This document shows positions 54,585 to 63,019 of a stretch of DNA of 64,000 bases, piece by piece. The position numbers and the translations under genes are program-made. This stretch comes from Deltaproteobacteria bacterium (GTDB lineage: Bacteria > SAR324 > JACQKK01), in the NCBI GenBank assembly GCA_029858505.1, contig JAOUEW010000007.1:1-64000 (forward strand), given 5' to 3'. Position 1 is the first letter of the stretch, and each line of letters begins with the position of its first letter. The notes beneath the pieces were generated by a model that was not told the origin of the DNA, ran no database searches, and worked only from the letters and a program-made list of their open reading frames with translations.

Positions 54585-55015
54585 GGAGATTCCGAGGGGA
54601 TGACAAACCGGCTGGTCATCTCCACCCCCATGGCATCCAAAATCTCCATGGCCCGCGTTGTGGTGATGCCGTAATATTCGTTTCGCTCGTCTCGAGAAAC
54701 CTGGGATTCATCCACACCCAATTTTTTAGCCAATTCCCGCTGGGTAAATCCCAGGGCAATCCGCAACCCAATCAACGTTTGGCCAAACCCATGCAAATTC
54801 ATGATCTCATCCAGATCGCCCCGTTTCAGCCGCTCATAAGCCTCCACTTCTTCTTCCAACTGCAAATGAAACGAAAGAAAGGGGTTTACGGCACGTTCTA
54901 TTTCTTTGCTGGGCAATCCCTGACCCTTCAACCGTTGGCGCTCTTGCTCCAGGCGGTTTTTTTCGTCTTGAATTCGGTGGATGGCTTCTTGATATTCTTT
55001 TTCGTTGCGAATCAT
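54557..55015 (-). CDS. XRE-type DNA-binding protein (antitoxin-like)
   Basis: This 152-residue protein has an N-terminal charged coiled coil (about 1-65, EKEYQEAIHRIQDEKNRLEQ) that may bind the partner. An XRE/Cro helix-turn-helix follows (about 80-130), with LIGLRIALGFTQRELAKKLG then VDESQVSRDERNEYYG, and a basic tail (GKKPRKQA). The start is ATG 55015, overlapping the upstream stop as ATGA; a longer frame to 55117 lies inside the neighbour gene. It is second in a two-gene operon whose promoter is covered by a 20-bp palindrome, consistent with autorepression. Its 3-prime end lies in a direct repeat. Confidence 0.85.
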   Translation of the reverse strand: MIRNEKEYQEAIHRIQDEKNRLEQERQRLKGQGLPSKEIERAVNPFLSFHLQLEEEVEAYERLKRGDLDEIMNLHGFGQTLIGLRIALGFTQRELAKKLGVDESQVSRDERNEYYGITTTRAMEILDAMGVEMTSRFVIPSESPGKKPRKQA

Positions 55016-55587
55016 GGCAGGTCTCCCGAGTCTCGAATGATTTGAAGGATTCCCTTTTGTGTCCCATCCCGACGGGATTGCCGAAACGCGGAAGGAAATT
55101 CCAGTTCCTTCCCCCATTTGTCACGAATACCGGAAGACTGACCGTAATGGGGATAGAGTTCAACCCGATACCGGTGCCACATGGGCAGTTGTTTTTTAGG
55201 GTACCCCCGATAAGGTTTTCTGGAATGGGGGTCCCAGGTCCAAACCTTGTAGGGGTCCAGTTGATTTAAGTGCCGTTCCAAATTTCCGCTAATCAGTTGG
55301 TCGAAGTCGCAAACAAAATACCCGTCGATGTCGTTCGGGTGGTCTTTTTCCTCCACAAAAGAACCATCAATAAAAATATTTGAGATGCCAACTCGCCACA
55401 GTTGACCCGCCAAAATCGACAACTGATCCACCAGAAACAAACGTTGCTTCGTATCCCAAGTCTGGGCGCGGTTTTCTGGCCCCATCACCAGCATGGAGGT
55501 GCGTAAATCGGACAATGTGATCTGATAATCTCCCGGCGGAAGAACTCCGTCAGGCGTGAATGGAGGCAACGTACAGATCGGAGTCAT
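55012..55587 (-). CDS. DUF6932-like nucleotidyltransferase (toxin candidate)
   Basis: This 191-residue protein begins with a segment of the form LPPFTPDGVLPPGDYQITLSDL and has a nucleotidyltransferase-like core IFIDGSFVEEKDHPNDIDGY. Gly74-Ser75-like GS and Asp86/Asp88 fit the GS...D.D metal motif, and a third acidic residue may be Glu143 in RVELYPHYG. The family looks like DUF6932, known mainly as uncharacterised proteins near XRE genes. It is the first gene of the operon; its stop overlaps the XRE start. A 24-codon frame (55550-55624) overlaps the start and may be a leader or chance. Toxicity is inferred from organisation only. Confidence 0.75.
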   Translation of the reverse strand: MTPICTLPPFTPDGVLPPGDYQITLSDLRTSMLVMGPENRAQTWDTKQRLFLVDQLSILAGQLWRVGISNIFIDGSFVEEKDHPNDIDGYFVCDFDQLISGNLERHLNQLDPYKVWTWDPHSRKPYRGYPKKQLPMWHRYRVELYPHYGQSSGIRDKWGKELEFPSAFRQSRRDGTQKGILQIIRDSGDLP

Positions 55588-55643
55588 AAAACCGTTCCAT
55601 GGCTGGAATCTGGTTTTGCTTCATACACTCCATTCTCTTCATA

Positions 55644-55678
55644 ACTTGACATATATGTCAAGTGTTGATTCGTGGCAA
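55644..55678 (-). promoter_or_regulatory. Promoter with overlapping 20-bp palindromic operator
   Basis: ACTTGACATATATGTCAAGT (55644-55663) is a perfect 20-bp palindrome. On the minus strand TTGCCA (55673-55678) and TATATG (55650-55655) are spaced exactly 17 bases apart, so the palindrome covers the -10 box. The start of the nucleotidyltransferase gene lies about 60 bases downstream. This is the expected place for autorepression by the XRE protein. Confidence 0.7.
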
Positions 55679-55780
55679 CCCTTCTTCATTCCTGACCATA
55701 GGTCTGCTTATTTCACACCGCCGTTCCTCAGGGGAAGCCGGGCTGAGTTGTTTTGAGAGTTCTGCATAACCGATCCCATC

Positions 55781-55884
55781 CCCCCTGCCCCCTTTTCATA
55801 GAAAATAATTCTAGTGATGCAGACGTCTCGTGTTGTACGGCCTGGGGCCAGCTGGTCAGGCTTGTTTGCGGGGCTTTCTTGCCC
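55781..55884. repeat. Right direct repeat with relict antitoxin 3-prime end
   Basis: This is the partner of 54482-54584, at a constant offset of about 1299 bp. Read on the minus strand it encodes ...RKPRKQA-stop, the same C-terminal residues as the XRE antitoxin, but with no gene attached upstream. That suggests the remnant of a second copy. No gene is supported in 55588-55954 apart from this and the promoter. Confidence 0.75.
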
Positions 55885-55954
55885 AAGCATAGGAACCCGT
55901 TGGGGATGGCGGTCGTTTACGATATGCTCAGGCTGAGCCTAAGGAGGAGCCCCC

Positions 55955-58900
55955 ATGGGGAAGGACACCCAAGACCAAGCTGGTTCCCACGCCTCCCTGG
56001 CGCGGCTGGGAGAACTGTACGGGGTGGAACCCGCCTATGCCTCTCTGGACGGCGTGACCCACCCCACTTCCCAAGCCACCCTGCAAGCCCTGCTGAAGGC
56101 CATGGGGGTGCCCACGGCCTCGCCCCAACAAATCGCCGAAGCCCTGGCCGCCGCCGAGGATGCCCCCTGGCGGCCGGGTTTGGCCCCCCTGGCCACCGTA
56201 ACGGTGGGGGCCCTGCCCCATGCCTTGCCCCTGACCCTGCCCCACCCCCGCCCGTTCCGCTGGACGTTGGAATGCCTGTCCCCGGTGGGCCTGCCGCCCA
56301 AGACCCCGCCCCCAGGCCCTTGGCAGGGGGAGATCACGGACCCGTTGGTGCTGGAACACCGTGAACATTCCAAATCTGGTGTACGGCTGGCGGTGCCCCT
56401 GCCCCCAGAACTGCCCCTGGGAGATTACCAATTCACGGCCACGGTGGCGGAGGATGACGGCGGGGAAACGGAATACCAGGGGGGCCTGGCCGTGTGCCCC
56501 CCCGCTTGTTGGCGCCCGGCGGAACTGACCATGGACGGGCGGGGGGTGGTGTTTCAGTTGGCCCTGTGGGGCCTGCGGGGCGAGGGAGACTTTGGGGTGG
56601 GGCACTTTGGGCTGCTGGCCGAGGCCGCCCGCTGGGCCAAGCAACAACTGGGGGCCTGCTTGGTGGGGGTGGGGCCGCTTCATGGGGTGTTCAACCGCTT
56701 TCCCCACCATATTTCTCCGTATTATCCCAGCAGCCGGTTGTACCTGAACCCGGTGTATTTGCACTTGGATGCCCTGCCGGAAGTGCAAGCCTCCAAGGCG
56801 GCCCAGGCCAAGCTGGCCGACCCCGCCTTTCGGGCCCGCCGCCAAGCCCTGGAACAAGCCAGCCGGGCCGACCCACAGGCCAGCTGGAACCTGAAAGAAG
56901 ACGTGCTGTGGGCGGCCTTCCAAGCGTTTTATCAAACCGCTTGGCAGGCGGGCGGTGACCCAGCCAGCCCCCCCAAAAAACACAACAAGACCCAACCAAA
57001 GGGCCTGCAACACCGGGCTGAAGAATTGGCGGCGTTTGTGCGCGGTGAAGGGAAGCCCCTGGAAGACTTCGCCCGGTTTTGTGTGTTGGAAGAGCAAGCA
57101 TTCCAACGTCAGGGGCACCCGGTTCCCTGGTGGGACTGGCCTGAGACTTCGCCAGCGTCTCCTCAGGTGGAGTCATTCGGCCAAGACAACCCGCGGGTGT
57201 TGTTCTTCCAATACCTGCAGTTCGCCTGCCGAGAGCAATTGGCCCAGGCCGGAGCGGGGGGTTGGGGGAACCCCCACCAGGCCGGGCTGTACCTGGACCT
57301 GGCCCTGGGGGTGGACCCCGCCGGGGCCGACGGCTGGACCGAACAAACCCTGCTCACCCGCCAAGCCGCCGCCGGGGCACCCCCCGACCCCCTGGGGCCC
57401 CTGGGCCAGTGCTGGGGGCTGGCCCCAGAAGTTCCCTGGCGGGCCAAAGACAGCGGTTGGGCTTACTTCCGCCGGGTGCTGGCCCGGGCCGCTGCCCCCG
57501 CCGCCGCCCTGCGGGTAGATCACATCATCCGCTACTGGCATTTGTTCTGGGTGCCCCAACCCGGCTCCGCCGCCCAGGGGGCCTACGTGAAGGAAGACAC
57601 CGAAACCCTGTTCCGGCTGCTGGCCCTGGAAAGCCACCGCCATCAAACCCTGATCATCGGGGAGGACCTGGGCACGGTGCCCCCCCCGCTGCGAGAAACC
57701 ATGGCCCGCTACGGGGTGTTGTCTACCCGGCTGGTGATGTTCGAGCGGGAGGGAGACACCTTCCGCCCGGCGCAGCAATATCCCCAAGAGGCCCTGGCCG
57801 CCTTTGGCACCCACGACCTGCCCCCCTTGGCGGGCTGGTGGCGGGGGGGCGACCTGGAAGCCTGGGTCACGGCTGGCCACATGCCCCAAGCCAGCTTAGC
57901 GGCGGCCATGGCCCAGCGCCGCCAAGACACCCGCCGGTTGTTGGCCCGGCTAAAAAACCCCACGGCAGAAAGCCACCTGCCCAACGACTTGCCGGAAGAC
58001 CTGCCGGAAAACATGGCGGAAAACATGGCGGAACAACTGGCGGCCTTTCTGGCCCAAACACCCTGCCGCTTGGTGACCGTGAACCAAGAGGAATGGACCC
58101 TGGACCGCCGCCAACAAAACCTGCCCGGCACCACCGTGGAGCACCCCAACTGGACCGCCCGCATGGAAGCCCCCCTGGAAGCCCTGGCCGCCCAACCTGC
58201 CACCGCCGCGCGGCTGGCAGCCCTCCGCCAAGCGTTGGCGCCGGTCTTCCCATCCGCCCAGGTTTCAGAACCAACCAGGGGCGAGCCAGCCGGTTCATCT
58301 TCCCCAGGCAAACGGAAATCCAAGGGCCTGCCCCACCCGGCCAACACCAACGCCAGCGAATGGAACTGGCTGCTGGACCACGCCCACGCCGACCCCCACC
58401 GAATTTTGGGGCTGCGGCCCCTGACCAAGGGGGGCTGGGGGGTGTGGGCCTGGCGGCCACGGGCCCAGGCCTGCCGATGGATTCCTGAACACGGAGCAGA
58501 AAGCCAAACCCTGACCTTGGAGCGGATTCACCCGGCGGGGGTGTTTTTCGCCGCCCTGCCCCCAGGCACGGAACCGGGGCCCTACCGGCTGGAAACCCAA
58601 TACCCCGGCGGCTACTTGGAATCGCAGGCCGACCCCTATGCGTTTTGGCCCCAACTGGACCCGGCCTGGCTGGCCGCCTTTGCCAGAGAACCCCAGACCA
58701 ATGCCCACCGCTGGCTGGGGGCCCATCCCCTGACGGTGCAGGGCACCCCCGGAGTGCGCTTTGCCCTGTGGGCCCCCCATGCCCAGGGGGTTAGCGTGGT
58801 GGGGAACTTTAACCACTGGACCGCGGGAGAACACCCCATGCGCAAACTGGAGGGCGGGGTGTGGGAACTGTTCGTGCCGGGCCTGGCGCCGGGGGAACTG

Positions 58901-60535
58901 TACAAATACAGGGTGAAACCCTGGGGCGGCCCCCCCGCCGACAAGACCGACCCCTACGCCTTTCAGGCGGAGAACCGCCCCCACACCGCCTGCGTGGTGG
59001 CGGCCCCCAACCGCTTTGCCTGGCAAGACGGCGCCTGGATGGAAGCCCGCCGTTCCACCGACTGGCTGGCCCGCCCCGTGAGCGTGTATGAATGCCACCC
59101 CGGCTCGTGGCGGCGGGGGGAAGGCGGGCGGTTCCTGACTTGGGATGAACTGGCCGAGCAGATCATTCCCTACTTGGTTGAAACGGGTTTCACCCACCTG
59201 GAACTGCTGCCGGTGATGGAACACCCCCTGGATGAATCTTGGGGCTACCAAGTGATGAATCTGTTTGCCCCCACCAGCCGGTTCGGCCCGCCCGACGGCC
59301 TGCGGCGGCTGATTGACCAGTGCCACCAAGCGGGCATTGGGGTGATTTTAGACTGGGTGCCAGGGCACTTTCCCAAGGACCCCCACGGGCTGGCCCTGTT
59401 CGACGGCACCCCCCTGTATCACCCCGCCGACCCCCGCCGGGGAGAACACCAAGAGTGGGGCACCCATCTGTTCGACTGGGGGCGGCCCCAGGTAGACAGC
59501 CTGCTGTTGTCTAGCGCGCTGTATTGGCTAGAGGCCTTCCACGCCGACGGCCTGCGGGTGGATGCCGTAGCCTCCATGTTGTATCTGGACTACAACCGCA
59601 AGCCGGGGGAGTGGATTCCCAACATTTACGGGGGGAACCAAAACCTAGAGGCCGTGGCCTTCCTGCGGCGTTACAACCAAGAGACCCATGGTCAGTTCCC
59701 CGGTACCTTTACCGTGGCCGAAGAATCCACCGCCTGGGGCGGCGTCAGCCGGCCGGTGGACTGGGGCGGCCTGGGGTTCACCATGAAGTGGAACCTGGGG
59801 TGGATGCATGACACCTTGGATTTCATGGCCAAAGACCCCGTTCACCGCCGCCACCACCTGAACGAATTTTTGTTCAGCCTGCTGTACGCCTGGCACGAGA
59901 ACTTCATGCTGGCCCTGTCTCACGATGAAGTGGTGCATGGCAAGGGCAGCCTGTGGAACCGAATGCCGGGGGATGAATGGCGCAAGGCCGCCAACCTGCG
60001 GCTGCTGCTGGCTTATATGTGGGGCCATCCGGGGAAAAAACTGCTGTTCATGGGCCAAGAATTCGGCCAACAGGGCGAATGGAACTCCGGGGCGGCCCTG
60101 GAGTGGCACCTGCTGAACGACCCCCGCCACGCCGGGGTGCGGCAGCTCATCGGGGACCTGAACCGGCTATTGCGGGCCGAACCGGCCCTGTATCAGCAAG
60201 ATTTCGTGCCCCAGGGGTTTGAGTGGATGGACTGCCACGACGCGGAAAACACCGCGGTGTTTTTTTTGCGGTGGGATGCCCCCCGCCGCCGCCCGGTGTT
60301 GTTTGCCTGCAACCTCACCCCCGTGCCCCGGATGGATTACCGGGTGGGGGTGCCCTGGGGCGGCACTTGGCTGGAACGGCTGAACACCGATGCCAGCCCC
60401 TATGGCGGCAGCGGCCTGGGCAACTATGGCCAAGCCACGGCCGAACCCGTGCCCTGGCACGGGCGGCCGGCCTCGCTGCGGCTGACCCTGCCCCCCCTGG
60501 CCGTGGTGGTGTTCACCCCAGAGAGCTTGCCATGA
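55955..60535 (+). CDS. malQ-glgB: Fused 4-alpha-glucanotransferase and glycogen branching enzyme
   Basis: This 1526-residue cytoplasmic enzyme joins two GH families. Residues 1-765 are a GH77 amylomaltase (MalQ): nucleophile Asp522 in LRVDHIIR, acid/base Glu570 in IIGEDLGTV, and Asp621 in FGTHDLPPL. Residues 768-800 are a Ser/Pro/Gly/Lys linker. Residues 800-1526 are a GH13 branching enzyme (GlgB): an N-terminal domain (about 800-905), CBM48 (about 920-1010, with FALWAPHAQGVSVVGNFNHW), nucleophile Asp1203 in LRVDAVASMLY, Glu1256 in FTVAEEST and Asp1324 in LSHDEVVHG. All six catalytic residues are present. AAGGAGG precedes the ATG. The 3-prime end overlaps the next start (ATGA). It would disproportionate and branch glucans. 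Confidence 0.94.
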   Translation: MGKDTQDQAGSHASLARLGELYGVEPAYASLDGVTHPTSQATLQALLKAMGVPTASPQQIAEALAAAEDAPWRPGLAPLATVTVGALPHALPLTLPHPRPFRWTLECLSPVGLPPKTPPPGPWQGEITDPLVLEHREHSKSGVRLAVPLPPELPLGDYQFTATVAEDDGGETEYQGGLAVCPPACWRPAELTMDGRGVVFQLALWGLRGEGDFGVGHFGLLAEAARWAKQQLGACLVGVGPLHGVFNRFPHHISPYYPSSRLYLNPVYLHLDALPEVQASKAAQAKLADPAFRARRQALEQASRADPQASWNLKEDVLWAAFQAFYQTAWQAGGDPASPPKKHNKTQPKGLQHRAEELAAFVRGEGKPLEDFARFCVLEEQAFQRQGHPVPWWDWPETSPASPQVESFGQDNPRVLFFQYLQFACREQLAQAGAGGWGNPHQAGLYLDLALGVDPAGADGWTEQTLLTRQAAAGAPPDPLGPLGQCWGLAPEVPWRAKDSGWAYFRRVLARAAAPAAALRVDHIIRYWHLFWVPQPGSAAQGAYVKEDTETLFRLLALESHRHQTLIIGEDLGTVPPPLRETMARYGVLSTRLVMFEREGDTFRPAQQYPQEALAAFGTHDLPPLAGWWRGGDLEAWVTAGHMPQASLAAAMAQRRQDTRRLLARLKNPTAESHLPNDLPEDLPENMAENMAEQLAAFLAQTPCRLVTVNQEEWTLDRRQQNLPGTTVEHPNWTARMEAPLEALAAQPATAARLAALRQALAPVFPSAQVSEPTRGEPAGSSSPGKRKSKGLPHPANTNASEWNWLLDHAHADPHRILGLRPLTKGGWGVWAWRPRAQACRWIPEHGAESQTLTLERIHPAGVFFAALPPGTEPGPYRLETQYPGGYLESQADPYAFWPQLDPAWLAAFAREPQTNAHRWLGAHPLTVQGTPGVRFALWAPHAQGVSVVGNFNHWTAGEHPMRKLEGGVWELFVPGLAPGELYKYRVKPWGGPPADKTDPYAFQAENRPHTACVVAAPNRFAWQDGAWMEARRSTDWLARPVSVYECHPGSWRRGEGGRFLTWDELAEQIIPYLVETGFTHLELLPVMEHPLDESWGYQVMNLFAPTSRFGPPDGLRRLIDQCHQAGIGVILDWVPGHFPKDPHGLALFDGTPLYHPADPRRGEHQEWGTHLFDWGRPQVDSLLLSSALYWLEAFHADGLRVDAVASMLYLDYNRKPGEWIPNIYGGNQNLEAVAFLRRYNQETHGQFPGTFTVAEESTAWGGVSRPVDWGGLGFTMKWNLGWMHDTLDFMAKDPVHRRHHLNEFLFSLLYAWHENFMLALSHDEVVHGKGSLWNRMPGDEWRKAANLRLLLAYMWGHPGKKLLFMGQEFGQQGEWNSGAALEWHLLNDPRHAGVRQLIGDLNRLLRAEPALYQQDFVPQGFEWMDCHDAENTAVFFLRWDAPRRRPVLFACNLTPVPRMDYRVGVPWGGTWLERLNTDASPYGGSGLGNYGQATAEPVPWHGRPASLRLTLPPLAVVVFTPESLP

Positions 60536-63006
60536 CCCAGCGCCCCTTCATCATCCACGGGCACTTTTATCAACCCCCCAGGGAAAACCCCTGGCTGGAA
60601 ACCGTGGAGCGCCAAGACAGCGCCGCCCCCTGGCACGACTGGAACGAACGGGTGGCCGCCGAATGCTACCGCCCCATGGCTTGGTCCCGGGTGTACGGCC
60701 CCCAGGGCACCATCGTTCGGGCGGTGAACAATTACCAATGGATCAGTTTCAACGCGGGGCCCACCCTGCTGTCTTGGCTGGGGCGGCACATGCCCTGGGT
60801 GGTCCAGCGCGTGCTCTCCGCCGACCGGCTCTCCGCCCAGCGGCTGGGCCACGGCAACGCCCTGGCCCAGTCTTACGCCCATTCCATTCTGCCCCTCGAC
60901 ACCCCCCGGGACCGCCTGACCCAGGTGCGCTGGGGCCTGGCCGACTTCCGGGCGCGGTTTGGCCGGGAACCGGAAGCCCTGTGGCTGCCAGAGACCGCCT
61001 GCGACATGACCACCCTGCGGGTGCTGGCCGGGGAGGGGCTGCGCTTTGCCCTGCTGGCCCCCCGCCAAGCCGCCCGGGTGCGGCCCCTGGCGGACCCCGC
61101 TGGCCCCTGGACCAACGTGCGAGACGGCTCGCTGGAAACCGGCCGGGCCTATCGTTGTTTTCTCTCCGACGACCGCGGCCAATGGATAGACCTGTTTTTC
61201 TATGACGGAGGTTTGGCTCATCAATCCAGCTTCGGCACCCTGCTGGAAGAATCTCACCGGCTGATGGAAGGGCTGCGGGGGTCGGCCAAATCCCGCCCGG
61301 CCGATGCCCCCCTGGTGCACATGGCCTTGGACGGCGAGACCTTTGGCCACCACAAACCCTACGCCGACCGGGTGCTGGCCCACCTGATGACCGAGGCCGC
61401 CCCCAATGGCGGGTTTCAGCCGGTGAACTACGGCTGGTTTTTGGAGCATCACCCTCCACGCTGGGAGGTGGAACTGGCGGCGGGCCCCCAGGGCCTGGGC
61501 ACCTCGTGGAGCTGCGCCCACGGGGTGGCCCGCTGGAAGGCCGACTGCGGCTGCCACACCGGCGGGGGGCAGGGCTGGCACCAGCGCTGGCGCGAACCCC
61601 TGAGAGAAGCCCTGGACGCCCTGCGGGACCAGGGGGCCAAATTATTCGAGCGGGAAGCGGGCCGCTGGCTGGCCGACCCCTGGGCCGCCCGCGACGATTA
61701 CGGCAGGCTGCTGGCAGAAATGGAAACATCCCCCCGCCAAGAGCAGGCCCGGGCGGAATTTTTATCCCGCCATGGCCGGGGAAAATGGGGTCAGGAAGAA
61801 GGGATCCAGGTGTTCAGTTGGCTGGAACAGCAGCGCCACAGCCTGCGCATGTACGCCAGCTGCGCTTGGTTTTTCTCGGACCCCGCGGGGATTGAAACCG
61901 TGCAGGCCCTGCGCCACGCCGCCCGGTCGGTGCAGATGATCCGCCAGCAAACCGGCCAAGACCTGGAGGCCGAGTTGACCCGGCGGCTGGAAAGGGTGCC
62001 AGGAAACCTGCCAGAGTTCCCCCACGGGGAAGTGATCTACCGCAGGCTGGCTTTGCCCGCCCGGGCCGGGGCGGGGCGGGCGGCCCTGCACCTGGCCTTG
62101 GCGGCGGTGGAACGCCGCCGAGGAGAGGATGCCTCTCCCCAAAAATTCCACGGCTGGCGGGGCAGCCTGCCGGTGGGCCCCGCCGGGCTGGCGGGCAGAG
62201 CGGGCAAAACAACGGTGTTTCAGGGCCAGGGCTGGGTGGAGGAAATCCTTACCGGGCGGCGCTGGAACCTGAACTGGGTGCTGCTGCGCCGGGGGCCAGA
62301 GTCCTTTCGGTTTTACCTGGGGCCGGAGGGCGGCCCCCCGCCAGCGCTCCGGGGAAACCTGAAAGCCCTGCTGGCCGCCTGCCGGGCCTGGTCTGGCCGG
62401 GGACCCCTCACCCCCCGGCATCTCACCGCCGACCGGCGGATGGCCCGGCTGGAGCGGGTGCAAGCCTGGGGGCGCTCCCGGCTGGCCCTGACCGCCGCCC
62501 GTCTGTACCGCATGGGCCGGCCCCTGCTGCCCCTGTGGCGGCGGGGGAGAGGAGAGATTCCCTCGGTGTTCAAAGAAACCGCCCGGCTGACCCTGAACGA
62601 GCGGCTGGTGCGGCTGGTCTTCCACCCCCCTAGCGGACCCCACACCGAACGACGTTCCGCCGCCCACACAGCCGTGGAGTTGCTGAACGCCGCCATGGCC
62701 GCCGGGGTGATGCTGGATTGGAACGAGAGAAAACGAGACCTGGAACGGGAAACCGCCCGCCGGGTGGAAGCCCTGGGGCGGCCAAATCATTGGCGGGAAC
62801 TGCCCTTTTGCCATGCCCTGCTGGACACAGCCCAGGCCCTGGGCCTGAACCCAGACCTGCTGGCCGCCCAGGATGCCCTGCTGGCCGTGAAAGCCCGCAT
62901 GGAGGATGGCCAAACAGACCCGCCCCCTGCCAACTGGAGCGGAGAATGGAAACGCTTGGCCGCCCGGCTGGGGGTGGAACTTGAAGCACCCAACGGAACA
63001 AACTGA
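60532..63006 (+). CDS. GH57-family glycosidase of the DUF3536 type
   Basis: This 824-residue protein begins PFIIHGHFYQPPRENPWLE, the signature start of the DUF3536 group of GH57 alpha-glucan enzymes. Likely catalytic residues are Glu154 in ALWLPETACD (nucleophile position) and Asp267 in HMALDGETFGHH. The C-terminal half (about 480-824) is the helical DUF3536 domain. The reaction is not settled for the family; amylase or branching-type action on glycogen is likely. The start is ATG 60532, overlapping the upstream stop, so it is translationally coupled to malQ-glgB. It is convergent with glgA, 13 bp away. Confidence 0.9.
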   Translation: MTQRPFIIHGHFYQPPRENPWLETVERQDSAAPWHDWNERVAAECYRPMAWSRVYGPQGTIVRAVNNYQWISFNAGPTLLSWLGRHMPWVVQRVLSADRLSAQRLGHGNALAQSYAHSILPLDTPRDRLTQVRWGLADFRARFGREPEALWLPETACDMTTLRVLAGEGLRFALLAPRQAARVRPLADPAGPWTNVRDGSLETGRAYRCFLSDDRGQWIDLFFYDGGLAHQSSFGTLLEESHRLMEGLRGSAKSRPADAPLVHMALDGETFGHHKPYADRVLAHLMTEAAPNGGFQPVNYGWFLEHHPPRWEVELAAGPQGLGTSWSCAHGVARWKADCGCHTGGGQGWHQRWREPLREALDALRDQGAKLFEREAGRWLADPWAARDDYGRLLAEMETSPRQEQARAEFLSRHGRGKWGQEEGIQVFSWLEQQRHSLRMYASCAWFFSDPAGIETVQALRHAARSVQMIRQQTGQDLEAELTRRLERVPGNLPEFPHGEVIYRRLALPARAGAGRAALHLALAAVERRRGEDASPQKFHGWRGSLPVGPAGLAGRAGKTTVFQGQGWVEEILTGRRWNLNWVLLRRGPESFRFYLGPEGGPPPALRGNLKALLAACRAWSGRGPLTPRHLTADRRMARLERVQAWGRSRLALTAARLYRMGRPLLPLWRRGRGEIPSVFKETARLTLNERLVRLVFHPPSGPHTERRSAAHTAVELLNAAMAAGVMLDWNERKRDLERETARRVEALGRPNHWRELPFCHALLDTAQALGLNPDLLAAQDALLAVKARMEDGQTDPPPANWSGEWKRLAARLGVELEAPNGTN

Positions 63007-63019
63007 ACCCCAACGCTTC

